Part shown: positions 56,001 to 64,000 of the stretch, in pieces | Numbering within the stretch: position 1 is the first letter of the stretch | How the letters are laid out: every line of letters begins with the position of its first letter | Origin: Thiomicrorhabdus sp. Kp2 | Lineage (GTDB): Bacteria; Pseudomonadota; Gammaproteobacteria; Thiomicrospirales; Thiomicrospiraceae | Reading direction: 5' to 3' | Length of the DNA: 64,000 nt | NCBI RefSeq assembly: GCF_000478585.1 | Contig: NZ_ARWI01000001.1 | Span: forward strand, 1,488,001 to 1,552,000 | The notes under the pieces: generated by a model | Databases searched by the model: none | Told to the model about the DNA's origin: nothing | What the model saw: the letters and a program-made list of their open reading frames with translations, nothing else | Made by a program: the position numbers and the translations under genes

Positions 56001-56621
56001 TTACTTTAACCACTCGATTACGTTCTGCTTTGACGGCATTCCGCCAGCATGTACTATTTGCTCATTAATAATCACCGCTGGTGTGCTCATTACCCCATAA
56101 GAAGCAATTTCTGCCACATCTTCAACCTTAGTTACTGTTACTGAAACACCCTTTTCATTCGCAGTTGCTTCGATGAGTTTCACTGTGTTTTCGCAAGTGG
56201 TGCACCCCGTTCCCAATACTTTAATCTCTATTGCAGAACCTCCACAACATGCAGATTTTGAAGATGACGTGTCTGAACAACAGCTCTCTTTTTCATTATC
56301 TGAACAACAATCTGCTTTCTTTGTTTCACGTGAAACATCCTCTCCACAACAAGATGAAGTAGCAGATTTTTCTTCTGATGGAGCACAACAAGTACCCGAT
56401 GTATCAGAAATGCAACAAGCTCCTGTCTTTTCATCATGCGGTAAAAAACGACTCACTGGACACCAACCCGTAAAGGTGGCTTGTAAAGCATTTACCCCTG
56501 CAAACAAGGTTAACCACAACCAAGTTGGTTTTAACAAATCAACCTGCCCTGTAAAATGTGCCAGTAAAACAGGTACAACAATCATCAGTGAGATCATGCG
56601 AATCATAATATTGCCTTTCAT
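56001..56621 (-). CDS. DUF2892-like membrane anchor fused to a Cys-pair-rich linker and a thioredoxin-like domain
   Basis: 206 residues, start ATG 56621 with GGAG 5 bases upstream. Residues 6-55 contain two hydrophobic segments and WCPVSRFL, like DUF2892. Residues 65-128 form a linker with six CC pairs (69-70, 78-79, 91-92, 105-106, 114-115, 125-126). Residues 131-206 are a small thioredoxin fold with redox motif C140-TT-C143 and cis-Pro (STPAVII). The domain resembles the 'redox-active disulfide protein 2' often encoded next to this type of permease. Binding of arsenite or another thiophilic metal by the CC pairs is inferred. A perfect parS (56322-56337) is inside the linker codons. Confidence 0.8.
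   Translation of the reverse strand: MKGNIMIRMISLMIVVPVLLAHFTGQVDLLKPTWLWLTLFAGVNALQATFTGWCPVSRFLPHDEKTGACCISDTSGTCCAPSEEKSATSSCCGEDVSRETKKADCCSDNEKESCCSDTSSSKSACCGGSAIEIKVLGTGCTTCENTVKLIEATANEKGVSVTVTKVEDVAEIASYGVMSTPAVIINEQIVHAGGMPSKQNVIEWLK
56322..56337. repeat. Perfect parS site
   Basis: TGTTTCACGTGAAACA, identical to the widely conserved ParB (Spo0J) binding site. Within the thioredoxin-fusion gene. Confidence 0.85.
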
Positions 56622-56664
56622 AAAGACTCCTTTTTAAACAAATTAAAGACTAATTAAAGTCAGA

Positions 56665-57663
56665 TTAAAGACTTACCAGGCCTGGTAAGTTAAATTGAAT
56701 AAAGTTAAATAAATAACCCACTAAAACAAAAGCGACTGCCAATACGCCCACAAATATGGCTAAAGCTGGCCACTGAATCACCTTTCTTAAAATTAAAAGT
56801 TCAGGTAAAGATAAAGCCGCAATACTCATCATTAAAGCCAAACTGGTACCCAAAGGAACCCCTTTAGAGAGCATCGCTTCAATAATCGGAATGACCCCCG
56901 TGGCATTTGAATATAGAGGTATGCCCAATAACACAGCAGCAGGTACACTCCATAAATTAGACGCGTCTGCTAAATTTTCAGAAACCCAACCTTGTGGAAC
57001 AAATCCATGAAATGCAGCACCCACAGCAATACCTATAAACACCCAATGCCAAATGCGTTTAACAATAACCACCACTTCATTCCAAGCAAAACGATGGCGT
57101 TGTTTAAGTGTGTCAGCAGTAGCTTCTGCTTGTTGCTGTGTATTACGCATTTTAATATCCCATACGTAAGACTCTACCCAACGTTCTGGCTTAAACCACT
57201 CAATAACAACTGAACCAATGTAAGCCACTAACACACCAGCTACTACATACATTAGGGCCACTTCCCAACCTAATAATGAAATCAGCAACACCACTGCAAC
57301 TTCATTTATCATTGGGCTAGCAATTAAGAATGCAAATGTAATCCCCAAGGGAATGCGTGCCTCTACAAAACCAATAAACAATGGTACAGAAGAGCAAGAA
57401 CAAAAAGGGGTAACAGAACCTAAAGTAATAGCAAGGCTACGACCAACCCACTTTGGTTTACCTGCAACAATTTGCCTAATTCTTTCAGTAGAAACAAACG
57501 CCCTAAGCATTCCCATTAAGTAGATTACTACAACCAAAAGAAAGAATATCTTGGTGGTATCCATTACAAAGAACTGTACAGCTGAACCTAGTTGAGAGTC
57601 AGGAGATAACCCCAATAACTGGTAGGAGAACCAATCTCCCAAAACGGTAAAAATTTCAAACAT
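56665..57663 (-). CDS. ArsP/DUF318-type permease
   Basis: 332 residues with about 8 hydrophobic segments. The motif TPFCSCSSVPLF (two Cys likely used for metalloid transport) and ASPMINEVAV are hallmarks of the permease family that includes ArsP, an exporter of trivalent organoarsenicals. Other members handle other metals. First gene of the minus-strand operon, with the C-terminal codons containing the 20-base palindrome at 56671. Divergent from arsR. Confidence 0.88.
   Translation of the reverse strand: MFEIFTVLGDWFSYQLLGLSPDSQLGSAVQFFVMDTTKIFFLLVVVIYLMGMLRAFVSTERIRQIVAGKPKWVGRSLAITLGSVTPFCSCSSVPLFIGFVEARIPLGITFAFLIASPMINEVAVVLLISLLGWEVALMYVVAGVLVAYIGSVVIEWFKPERWVESYVWDIKMRNTQQQAEATADTLKQRHRFAWNEVVVIVKRIWHWVFIGIAVGAAFHGFVPQGWVSENLADASNLWSVPAAVLLGIPLYSNATGVIPIIEAMLSKGVPLGTSLALMMSIAALSLPELLILRKVIQWPALAIFVGVLAVAFVLVGYLFNFIQFNLPGLVSL
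56671..56690. repeat. CCAGGCCTGG palindrome, longest copy
   Basis: ACTTACCAGGCCTGGTAAGT is a perfect 20-base palindrome covering the last codons of the permease gene. Confidence 0.9.
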
Positions 57664-57983
57664 TACAATTCACTCTATATTTTTTTATTGTAAATAGTCG
57701 CTACTTTATTTTTGAATAAACAAGTCCATAAATAGCTTTGCTATCGTTCAAAATTGCAGTTTTAGTGCAATAACAGAGGTTATGCTAACCATATCCTAAA
57801 AATAATAGTTGATACAAAAAACTCTTATAGCAAACTCTAGCAACACATAAATCCGCATAAGCGGATATATTGATATTATTATCATCTTTATGGTAAATTA
57901 CAAGTGAAATAAATCTGACAGTAAAATTAAATTTCTAAAACAGACAAGCCGATTAAAGACAGACACTATAAAAGCAGTAACTT
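57664..57983. promoter_or_regulatory. 320-base divergent promoter region, permease / arsR
   Basis: AT-rich region with no gene seen. It contains ATCCGC-ATAA-GCGGAT (57851-57866), a perfect inverted repeat with 6-base arms about 120 bases before arsR, the best candidate for the ArsR operator controlling both directions. Confidence 0.45.
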
Positions 57984-58325
57984 ATGACCATTGAAAATAT
58001 TAGCCAAACATTTAAAGCTCTATCTGATCCGATTCGCTTAAAAATAATCTTTCTGCTTTTAGAGCGTGAGTCGTTATGTGTTTGTGAAATTGTCGACACA
58101 CTTTGTTTAAGCCAAAGCACGGTATCGAGACATTTGGCTTATCTAAAAAACTCGGGAATTGTAAAGTCTTGGCGAGAAGGTATTTGGATGCATTATTCTT
58201 TATGCCCTGAAAACCTACAAAATATACATCTTGAAAATCTAAAAACGAATCTTCTGGAAACAACAGAAATTGCCTCTCAACTTCAAGAACGTAATAATAA
58301 AAACCCAAGCTGTTCGATTAGCTGA
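57984..58325 (+). CDS. arsR: ArsR-family metalloregulator
   Basis: 113 residues. Winged helix with FKALSDPIRLKIIFLL, the metal-binding motif LCVCEI (C32, C34) and recognition helix LSQSTVSRHLAYLKNSG. The C-terminal tail has one more Cys (NPSCSIS). It would repress the divergent permease/thioredoxin/gap/arsJ genes until arsenite or a related metal binds. A possible operator lies in the shared promoter. Confidence 0.93.
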   Translation: MTIENISQTFKALSDPIRLKIIFLLLERESLCVCEIVDTLCLSQSTVSRHLAYLKNSGIVKSWREGIWMHYSLCPENLQNIHLENLKTNLLETTEIASQLQERNNKNPSCSIS

Positions 58326-58506
58326 CTTCTAATATTTCGAACTAAAATTTTTACAATCTCTTTATTTAAGTTAAAAATCTTTAAAATAAAGCCCACTATC
58401 CTCTTTTTTAATACATACCCTATAGATTGCATTAGGAACAGTGAGAACGTTTAATAAAACACCATTTAAGAGAGTCAATTTTTACTGTCTTTATAAACAA
58501 AATTGA

Positions 58507-60306
58507 TTAATCTACTTTTTCTGAGGCGGAGTTAGCACTTTCTGATTGAATCAATTTTTCAGCCAATTCTAATCGAGCCATTCTTTTTGCTAAGGTATGT
58601 AACTGCTTAAAACCATCAACTAATTGCATCTCATATCGAAAAACCGTTAAACGTTGTTCGGTTGGTTGAAACTTTTTGATCTGATGTTTGAGTGCATCTT
58701 GTATTAATAAATCAATAGTCGGTTTAATAGCTATCACGGACATAGCTGACTCTTTATCTTGTTTATAAATACTCACTAACGCTCTATCAATCGACTTACC
58801 TACCTCATTGGATAGTTGACCAACAAGCTGCAACATCGTTTCACTTGGTTTAGTACTGTTTTGAATCATATTATGTAATACGTTCAAAATATTGGCTTGA
58901 AAACTTTCCAACATCGCTTCAAGTGAATTTAAGACATTAAGCAACTTAAGGTATTGCTCCTGTTCTTCTGGGGTAAGCTCACTCTGACCTAATCGTCCTA
59001 TGTAAGCTAATATTTTTCGTTGGTAACTTCTAAAACGCTGAATATTTAAATCTTCTTTTGAAAGTTTATCCAGATTAGGCTCGCCCACCAACGCAATAAT
59101 GCGTTTATAAAACAACGACTGTTTCTGTTGATAAACTTCTAACTCAAGCTTTACGGCATTCATAGCCATTGATGGCGTACTTAAAAGCGCATCATCAATA
59201 AACTCTGGTTTAAATTCTGCAGTATTTTTTTCGTCATCAACAATTGGGACTATTTTGTGAATAATCCATAGAAATACCGAAATAAAGGGTAGAAATAAAA
59301 TCAGAATAATAAAGTTGAAGAGTGAGTTTGCATTTGCAATCTGCCTAGGAACATTTTCTGATAAATAAGCGATAGCATTCCCACTGGAAGCGGCTTGAGG
59401 TTCGGAAAAAGCGGTTATCGCCATTGCCAAATCTGGGATAAAAGGAATAAATATGAGTACACCTAATATATTGATTAAAACAAGCATATAACCTGTTCTT
59501 TTGGCCTCTCTAGACTTACCGACTGTGGCAATCATAGCGGTAACCGTGGTACCAATATGTGCCCCCATCGCTAAAGCAATACCAGCAGGTAATGTTAAAA
59601 ACCCGTTACTAGCCAAAACAATCACAATACCAATGGTTGCAGAAGAAGATTGCACTAATGCGGTGAATATCAGGGCAACCAAAATACCATAAAGTGGGTT
59701 TTCCATTTCAATCATAAAATTTAGAAATGGCTGATAATTACTTAGAGGCGACATGCCTTCACTCATCACATTCATGCCAAAAAAGATGAGACCTAAACCC
59801 ATTATTAATCTGCCAATCGCAATTTTTTTATTAAGCTTGGCAAAGAAATGAATTATGAATCCTATCGCAATCATCAATAAGGCAAAGTTAGTTACCTTAA
59901 ATGCAATAACTTGGGCTGTAATCGTTGTGCCTAGATTGGCACCCATAAGAATTCCTGTTGCTTGTCCCACCGTCATTAAGCCTGCTGAAACAAACCCAAC
60001 AGTCAATACACTGGTAATGGATGAAGATTGAATAACAGCCGTGACACCAGCGCCTGTAATTGCGCCCATTACACGATTAGTGGTTAGCTTCGCCAATAAA
60101 TTTTTCATCTGGTCACCCGCAACCACAAGTAAACCTTTAATGAGCTGCTCCATGCCATATAAAAATAGAGCCAGCCCACCCGTTAACCACATAAACATAG
60201 TAAACCAATCCAGTTGACCTTCAGTATTGGGTTGAGAGTAGGCAAAAGAACCATAAAAAAGCGTAAATAAACTAATAAGTAAAAGGGAAAACGAGCGGAC
60301 TTTCAT
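58507..60306 (-). CDS. Na+/phosphate cotransporter family protein with PhoU-like C-terminal domain
   Basis: 599 residues. A signal-like N-terminus, then the two Na/Pi repeats in about 8-9 membrane segments (GAGVTAVIQSSSITSVLTVG and FTALVQSSSATIGIVIVLA, with QSSS in each repeat). The last 200 residues are helical and PhoU-like. Imports phosphate with sodium, or may export it under excess as proposed for YjbB. Its place beside the arsenic genes may be chance. Stands alone. Confidence 0.9.
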   Translation of the reverse strand: MKVRSFSLLLISLFTLFYGSFAYSQPNTEGQLDWFTMFMWLTGGLALFLYGMEQLIKGLLVVAGDQMKNLLAKLTTNRVMGAITGAGVTAVIQSSSITSVLTVGFVSAGLMTVGQATGILMGANLGTTITAQVIAFKVTNFALLMIAIGFIIHFFAKLNKKIAIGRLIMGLGLIFFGMNVMSEGMSPLSNYQPFLNFMIEMENPLYGILVALIFTALVQSSSATIGIVIVLASNGFLTLPAGIALAMGAHIGTTVTAMIATVGKSREAKRTGYMLVLINILGVLIFIPFIPDLAMAITAFSEPQAASSGNAIAYLSENVPRQIANANSLFNFIILILFLPFISVFLWIIHKIVPIVDDEKNTAEFKPEFIDDALLSTPSMAMNAVKLELEVYQQKQSLFYKRIIALVGEPNLDKLSKEDLNIQRFRSYQRKILAYIGRLGQSELTPEEQEQYLKLLNVLNSLEAMLESFQANILNVLHNMIQNSTKPSETMLQLVGQLSNEVGKSIDRALVSIYKQDKESAMSVIAIKPTIDLLIQDALKHQIKKFQPTEQRLTVFRYEMQLVDGFKQLHTLAKRMARLELAEKLIQSESANSASEKVD

Positions 60307-60528
60307 AACATCACCTAGTTGGATATTTTGGTCAGTATTCGTTACATAATAACGCGACTTGTAATCTATACAATTAATACTTTATAAGCAGCGATAAAAT
60401 TAAAATAAATTAGTAATAATATTTACTTATCACAAATTATAATTAAATATAATATTAGCAAACGTTAATCTATGTAAAATAAGTAAAAATATTTATTTTA
60501 TTCATAAACGATACTTGGAATTAATTAT

Positions 60529-61116
60529 ATGAAAACAATGACTTGGCTTTCTACAGCCGCATTAACATCCGTAATACTGGCCTCTTCTGTTCAAGCTGCA
60601 CCAGCCCCTTCTGACCCAAAACGTCATACACCACAAGGTTTATATGCTACCGCAGCTGAAACCTATGAAATGATGAAAAAAGACCCTAAGGTTATTTTGG
60701 TTGACGTACGTACTCCTGCAGAATGGCAGTTTGTCGGTTACACCGATATGGCTCAAATTATGATTCCTTCTGTTTTCTTTAAATACGATGGATTTGATGA
60801 GAAAAAGCCACGCTACCGTTCTGTTGTAAACTCAAATTTTGTATCGGAATTTGAAGAAAAAATCGCTGATTTGGATGCCGATGAAGATTCAACCTACGTG
60901 ATTATGTGCCGTTCTGGTGCTACTCGTGCGCAACCAGCCGCCAAAATGTTAGCTCAATACGGCTTTAAAAACGTTTACATTATGACGGATGGTTTTGAAG
61001 GTGGTAAAACCAAAGAGGGTGAGCACAAAGGTTTCCGCTTAAAAGCTGGTTGGAAAGTAAATGGTTACCCATGGACTTACAAAATCAATAAAGAGAAAGC
61101 TTACGTAGAAAAATAA
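60529..61116 (+). CDS. Periplasmic rhodanese-domain protein
   Basis: 195 residues with a signal peptide (LTSVILASSVQAA). The rhodanese domain has DVRTPAEWQFVGY and the active-site loop CRSGATRAQ with C127 as the persulfide-carrying Cys. It could transfer sulfane sulfur in the periplasm. Monocistronic, with an AT-rich 222-base upstream region and a strong terminator after it. Confidence 0.9.
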   Translation: MKTMTWLSTAALTSVILASSVQAAPAPSDPKRHTPQGLYATAAETYEMMKKDPKVILVDVRTPAEWQFVGYTDMAQIMIPSVFFKYDGFDEKKPRYRSVVNSNFVSEFEEKIADLDADEDSTYVIMCRSGATRAQPAAKMLAQYGFKNVYIMTDGFEGGKTKEGEHKGFRLKAGWKVNGYPWTYKINKEKAYVEK

Positions 61117-61141
61117 ATTTTTCAGCTTAATTCTTTATAAA

Positions 61142-61175
61142 GGTTCACTAAACAACCGTTTAGTGGACCTTTTTT
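61142..61175 (+). terminator. Rho-independent terminator after the rhodanese gene
   Basis: GGTTCACTAAAC (61142-61153) pairs with GTTTAGTGGACC (61158-61169) around AACC, with one G-T pair, followed by TTTTTT. A parS-like site begins at once after the T-run. Confidence 0.9.
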
Positions 61176-61190
61176 GTTTCACGTGAAACC
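61175..61190. repeat. parS-like site (15/16)
   Basis: TGTTTCACGTGAAACC, one mismatch at the last base; intergenic, next to the rhodanese terminator. Confidence 0.75.
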
Positions 61191-61202
61191 AGTAAAGTAA
61201 GA

Positions 61203-61805
61203 TTAAGGCCTTGCTAATGTAATATCTGCATAAGAGTAGCTGTAATCATTACCACCAAGCTTACCTATCGAATTGAGTAACTTTGGCTGAATAATATTCT
61301 CTTTTATAATCGCATCATCTACATAAATCGCTACCACATCTAACAATACCAATACACCACCAATAGGTTGTTCAGAAATGGTAATTGTCTCCCTCAAAGT
61401 ACACTCATAACGAACGAGCGCTCCTTTAACACTGGGTGGTTTTACATTTTGGCTCGCCACGGTTTCAATGGCTAGCTCATCAATTTCACTTTGTTCAGAA
61501 GAAAAATTGGCACAAGTTGCATTCATAACATCAATTTGTGAGGCTGATACGATGTGCACCACACACTCTTTAGTAGCTTTAAGGTTAGTGAGGGTATCTT
61601 TAGATAAAACATCTCTTGATGGTACGTTAGTAAACGTTAAAACAGGAGGATTGCAACTTGCGACACTAAAAAAGGAGTACGGCGCTATATTAGTTAGGCC
61701 TTGTGCATTTTGGGTGCTAATCCAAGCGATGGGTCGAGGTATTATCCCACCAGTTAACAGTTGATAGAGTTCAACTGGATTGGCGTTTTGAGTCTCTATA
61801 TACAT
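61203..61805 (-). CDS. Flavin reductase-like FMN-binding protein
   Basis: 200 residues of the DIM6/NTAB flavoprotein family: GGIIPRPIAWISTQNAQG at the start, NIAPYSFFSVASCNPPV and DTLTNLKATKECVVHIV are typical FMN-binding segments. Family members reduce flavins or act as flavoprotein oxidoreductases of unknown substrate. Convergent with the rhodanese gene. Confidence 0.88.
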   Translation of the reverse strand: MYIETQNANPVELYQLLTGGIIPRPIAWISTQNAQGLTNIAPYSFFSVASCNPPVLTFTNVPSRDVLSKDTLTNLKATKECVVHIVSASQIDVMNATCANFSSEQSEIDELAIETVASQNVKPPSVKGALVRYECTLRETITISEQPIGGVLVLLDVVAIYVDDAIIKENIIQPKLLNSIGKLGGNDYSYSYADITLARP

Positions 61806-61865
61806 AAAATTGGCTCTCTAAAGTTAGAAACCCAATTATTATGACATAGATAAATGAAATAAATA

Positions 61866-61881
61866 TTACCAGGCCTGGTAA
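61866..61881. repeat. CCAGGCCTGG palindrome, extended copy (intergenic)
   Basis: TTACCAGGCCTGGTAA between leuA and the flavin reductase gene. Neither neighbour shows another signal at this point. Confidence 0.9.
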
Positions 61882-61959
61882 CTTTCTTGTGGAAAGTGCA
61901 AAACCTAACGCATTAATTTTAATTGAATAAAAAGCCTTTAATTTTGCAAAAGTTTGGAA

Positions 61960-63627
61960 CTAAGCACTTTCATTTAGCCCTTTTAATAAGGCAATCACCA
62001 TGGCTGAAACCGTGTCTTTGGCTTTAGCTACACCCACTGAACGACGGTTATCTATTTGCAAATACACATAAGCCATTGCCTGAGCATTTTTACCTTGTTC
62101 ACCATTAGGGCTATCGTCCAAAGTATGTAATGCGTGTTCAGCATAATCCATAACATCAACAGAATGACCTGTGCGCTTATGCCAAGCATCACACAAAGCA
62201 CTCAGCGTTCCATTGCCTGTACCTTGCCAAACTTCTCCATTAACCTCAATCGATAAGTGCTCTAAATCCCCATCTCTATCAAGCTGGTAATGGTTGATTT
62301 GAATACTGCTGTCTTCCAATTCATACTGTTTAGTAAACGCATTATACAAATCTTTATGGCTGACCACTCCACCCTGCTTCTCGGCTAAAGTTTGAGCAAT
62401 AGGGGCAAAATCTAATTGCACCCATTTTGGTAAATTTAAACCATATTCTTGTGCTAAAACAAAGGCCGAACCCGCTTTACCTGACTGGCTGTTTACACGA
62501 ATAATCGCTTCATAATCACGACCAATATCTTTGGGGTCAATGGGTAAATACGCCACATTCCATGGAGCATCAGGCTTCTGTTTTAATAAACATTTACGAA
62601 TGGCATCTTGATGGCTACCAGAGTAAGCGGTATAAACCACATCGCCAACCCAAGGATGGCGAGGATGGGTTTGTATTTGAGTGACCTCTTCAACCACAGG
62701 TATCCATTGATTTGGATGAGATAGATCTAATTCGGGATCAATACCCTCACTAAATAGATTCATTGCAAGCGTGACAATATCCATATTACCAGTACGTTCG
62801 CCATTACCTAATAAAGTACCTTCAATACGATCTGCACCCGCTAAAAGCGATAACTCTGCAGCGGCCACAGCACAACCACGGTCATTATGGGTATGAATCG
62901 AGATCAGTACAGATTCGCGGTTTTGTAGGTGATTGATAAAATACTCAACCTGGTCGGCAAAACGGTTAGGCGAGGTACTTTCAACAGTGGCTGGTAAATT
63001 CAAAATACATTTTTTATCAGGTGTAGGTTGCCAAACATCCATTACCGCTTGGCAAACTTCTACCGCATAATCTGTTTCAGTTTGCGAAAAACTCTCTGGA
63101 GAGTACTGGAAAACCCATTTTGAACCAGGGCTTACCTTAGACGCTTTAACAGCATATTCTTGAACCCATTTAGCACCCTGAACAGCCATCGCTTTAATCT
63201 CGGCTTGGCTTTTTTCAAAAACGTTTTCACGTTGCACAACAGAAGTGGTGTTATAGACATGAATTACCGCCTGTTTAACACCCTTTAATGATTCATAAGT
63301 TCGCTCAATCAAATGTTCACGAGCCTGTACCAAAACTTGAACCGTCACATCATCAGGGATTAAACCTTCTTCAATCAAACGACGTGTAAAATCAAACTCT
63401 AACTGACTAGCGGACGGAAAACCGATTTCAATCGTTTTAAAACCCATCGCCACTAACTGCTTCCAAAGAGCCAACTTTTGCTCTACGCTCATTGGGTTAG
63501 CTAAGGCTTGGTTACCATCACGTAGGTCGACACTAACCCAAATAGGCGCTTTTTTTAGAAAGTTATTTGGCCACTGGCGATTAGCCAACACTGGCGTTGC
63601 AGTACGATGATATTTTTTTGGATTCAT
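61960..63627 (-). CDS. leuA: 2-isopropylmalate synthase (long LeuA form)
   Basis: 555 residues from ATG 63627 (TTG 63639 is the longer alternative). [12 protein letters not shown] (metal-binding Asp), [29 protein letters not shown] (metal-binding His pair) and [14 protein letters not shown] are visible, then the C-terminal regulatory domain that binds leucine. This is the long form also found in actinobacteria and fungi. It commits 2-oxoisovalerate to leucine synthesis and is feedback-inhibited by leucine. An Lrp/AsnC gene is divergent from it. Confidence 0.94.
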   Translation of the reverse strand: MNPKKYHRTATPVLANRQWPNNFLKKAPIWVSVDLRDGNQALANPMSVEQKLALWKQLVAMGFKTIEIGFPSASQLEFDFTRRLIEEGLIPDDVTVQVLVQAREHLIERTYESLKGVKQAVIHVYNTTSVVQRENVFEKSQAEIKAMAVQGAKWVQEYAVKASKVSPGSKWVFQYSPESFSQTETDYAVEVCQAVMDVWQPTPDKKCILNLPATVESTSPNRFADQVEYFINHLQNRESVLISIHTHNDRGCAVAAAELSLLAGADRIEGTLLGNGERTGNMDIVTLAMNLFSEGIDPELDLSHPNQWIPVVEEVTQIQTHPRHPWVGDVVYTAYSGSHQDAIRKCLLKQKPDAPWNVAYLPIDPKDIGRDYEAIIRVNSQSGKAGSAFVLAQEYGLNLPKWVQLDFAPIAQTLAEKQGGVVSHKDLYNAFTKQYELEDSSIQINHYQLDRDGDLEHLSIEVNGEVWQGTGNGTLSALCDAWHKRTGHSVDVMDYAEHALHTLDDSPNGEQGKNAQAMAYVYLQIDNRRSVGVAKAKDTVSAMVIALLKGLNESA

Positions 63628-63675
63628 GGGTTTTCTCAACAGATTTACAGGTTCGTTTTAATAGCTCTATTGTAT

Positions 63676-63689
63676 TACCAGGCCTGGTA
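63676..63689. repeat. CCAGGCCTGG palindrome in the leuA/lrp divergent region
   Basis: TACCAGGCCTGGTA, 49-62 bases upstream of the leuA ATG. Confidence 0.9.
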
Positions 63690-63787
63690 TATTTTATTGC
63701 AAACAATTCCATAAAATATCAAATAATTAACATTAAATTCTAATATTGATACAATTATTAAAATATTATTTAAATATTGGTGAAAAT

Positions 63788-64000
63788 ATGCAATTAGATA
63801 GCTATGACAAAGCCATTTTAGAAGCGTTACAAAATAACGGTCGTTTAACAAATCAAGAGATTGCCGATCAAATTGGCTTATCCCCTTCTGCCTGTTTAAG
63901 ACGTTTTAAGGCGTTAGAAGAGTCGGGGGTAATTATTGGTTATAGAACCTTGTTGGATTCGAAAAAACTCGGTTTAGACTTATTGGCTTTACTGCATATA
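63788..64000 (+). CDS. Lrp/AsnC-family regulator (N-terminal fragment)
   Basis: 71 codons to the right edge. The Lrp/AsnC helix-turn-helix is complete (LDSYDKAILEALQNNGRLTN, IADQIGLSPSACLRRFKAL) and the ligand-binding RAM domain begins. Divergent from leuA across 160 bases, so leuA is a likely target by position. The C-terminus lies outside the window. Confidence 0.92.
   Translation, partial: MQLDSYDKAILEALQNNGRLTNQEIADQIGLSPSACLRRFKALEESGVIIGYRTLLDSKKLGLDLLALLHI

Noticed and set aside
56173-56637. Plus-strand frame of 154 codons opposite the thioredoxin fusion gene
   Set aside because: Mirror of the Cys-rich gene; the minus-strand product has clear domains and a ribosome-binding site.
57861-57885. 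FNR-type box near arsR
   Set aside because: TTGAT at 57870 is not followed by ATCAA at the correct spacing.

Overview
The window looks like a piece of a moderately AT-rich chromosome from a marine gammaproteobacterium. The gene set (oprP-type porin, glcDEF with a glyoxylate aminotransferase and fhs, periplasmic rhodanese and DsrE proteins, many c-di-GMP and chemotaxis proteins) suggests a sulfur-oxidising autotroph of the Thiomicrospira/Thiomicrorhabdus/Hydrogenovibrio type. This assignment is inference; no rRNA or tRNA gene was recognised to test it. Five parS-like sites (TGTTTCACGTGAAACA type) between 36.7 and 61.2 kb suggest the right half lies in the origin-proximal ParB-loading part of the chromosome.

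Layout. 0-7.5 kb: a type I-C CRISPR-Cas operon on the minus strand (cas3, cas5c, cas8c, cas7c, cas4, start of cas1; the array would lie beyond the left edge), preceded by a WYL-domain regulator. 7.5-21 kb: an ABM-fold protein, then cmoM, cmoA and cmoB, which together specify the tRNA wobble modification 5-carboxymethoxyuridine and its methyl ester. Interspersed are a CZB-EAL protein, a membrane-anchored nuclease, an MltC-like transglycosylase, a repeat-filled gap, an orphan flagellin gene broken by an in-frame TGA, hrpB and a diguanylate cyclase. 21-35 kb: a 1321-residue PhnD-GAF-PAS-GGDEF-EAL-CZB protein; a photorespiration-type cluster (aminotransferase divergent from glcDEF, then fhs) with a perfect FNR-type box in the divergent promoter; and a PAS-MCP-receiver-CZB chemoreceptor. 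35-43 kb: a moxR/DUF58/DUF4381/batA/batBC/batD operon. 43-47 kb: aas and lplT for lysophospholipid salvage. 47-50.6 kb: an ECF sigma factor, an anti-sigma factor whose periplasmic part is a DsrE-like domain, two secreted DsrE-family proteins and a porin. 50.8-58.3 kb: prlC, yjbQ, and an arsenic-type locus (arsJ, gap, a Cys-pair-rich thioredoxin fusion, an ArsP-like permease, divergent arsR). 58.5-64 kb: Na/Pi cotransporter, periplasmic rhodanese, flavin reductase, leuA, and the start of an Lrp/AsnC regulator.

The most novel-looking points are: (1) the sigma/anti-sigma module in which a DsrE-like domain with one conserved Cys is both the anti-sigma sensor domain and the content of the divergent genes; (2) a 10-bp palindrome, CCAGGCCTGG, present 17 times exactly (about 0.06 expected by chance in 64 kb) inside and between genes; (3) the parS cluster; (4) a thioredoxin-family protein with six CC pairs in a linker; and (5) a possible pseudoknot or operator pair ahead of cmoA. 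All reading was by eye: no alignments, structure predictions or database searches were run.
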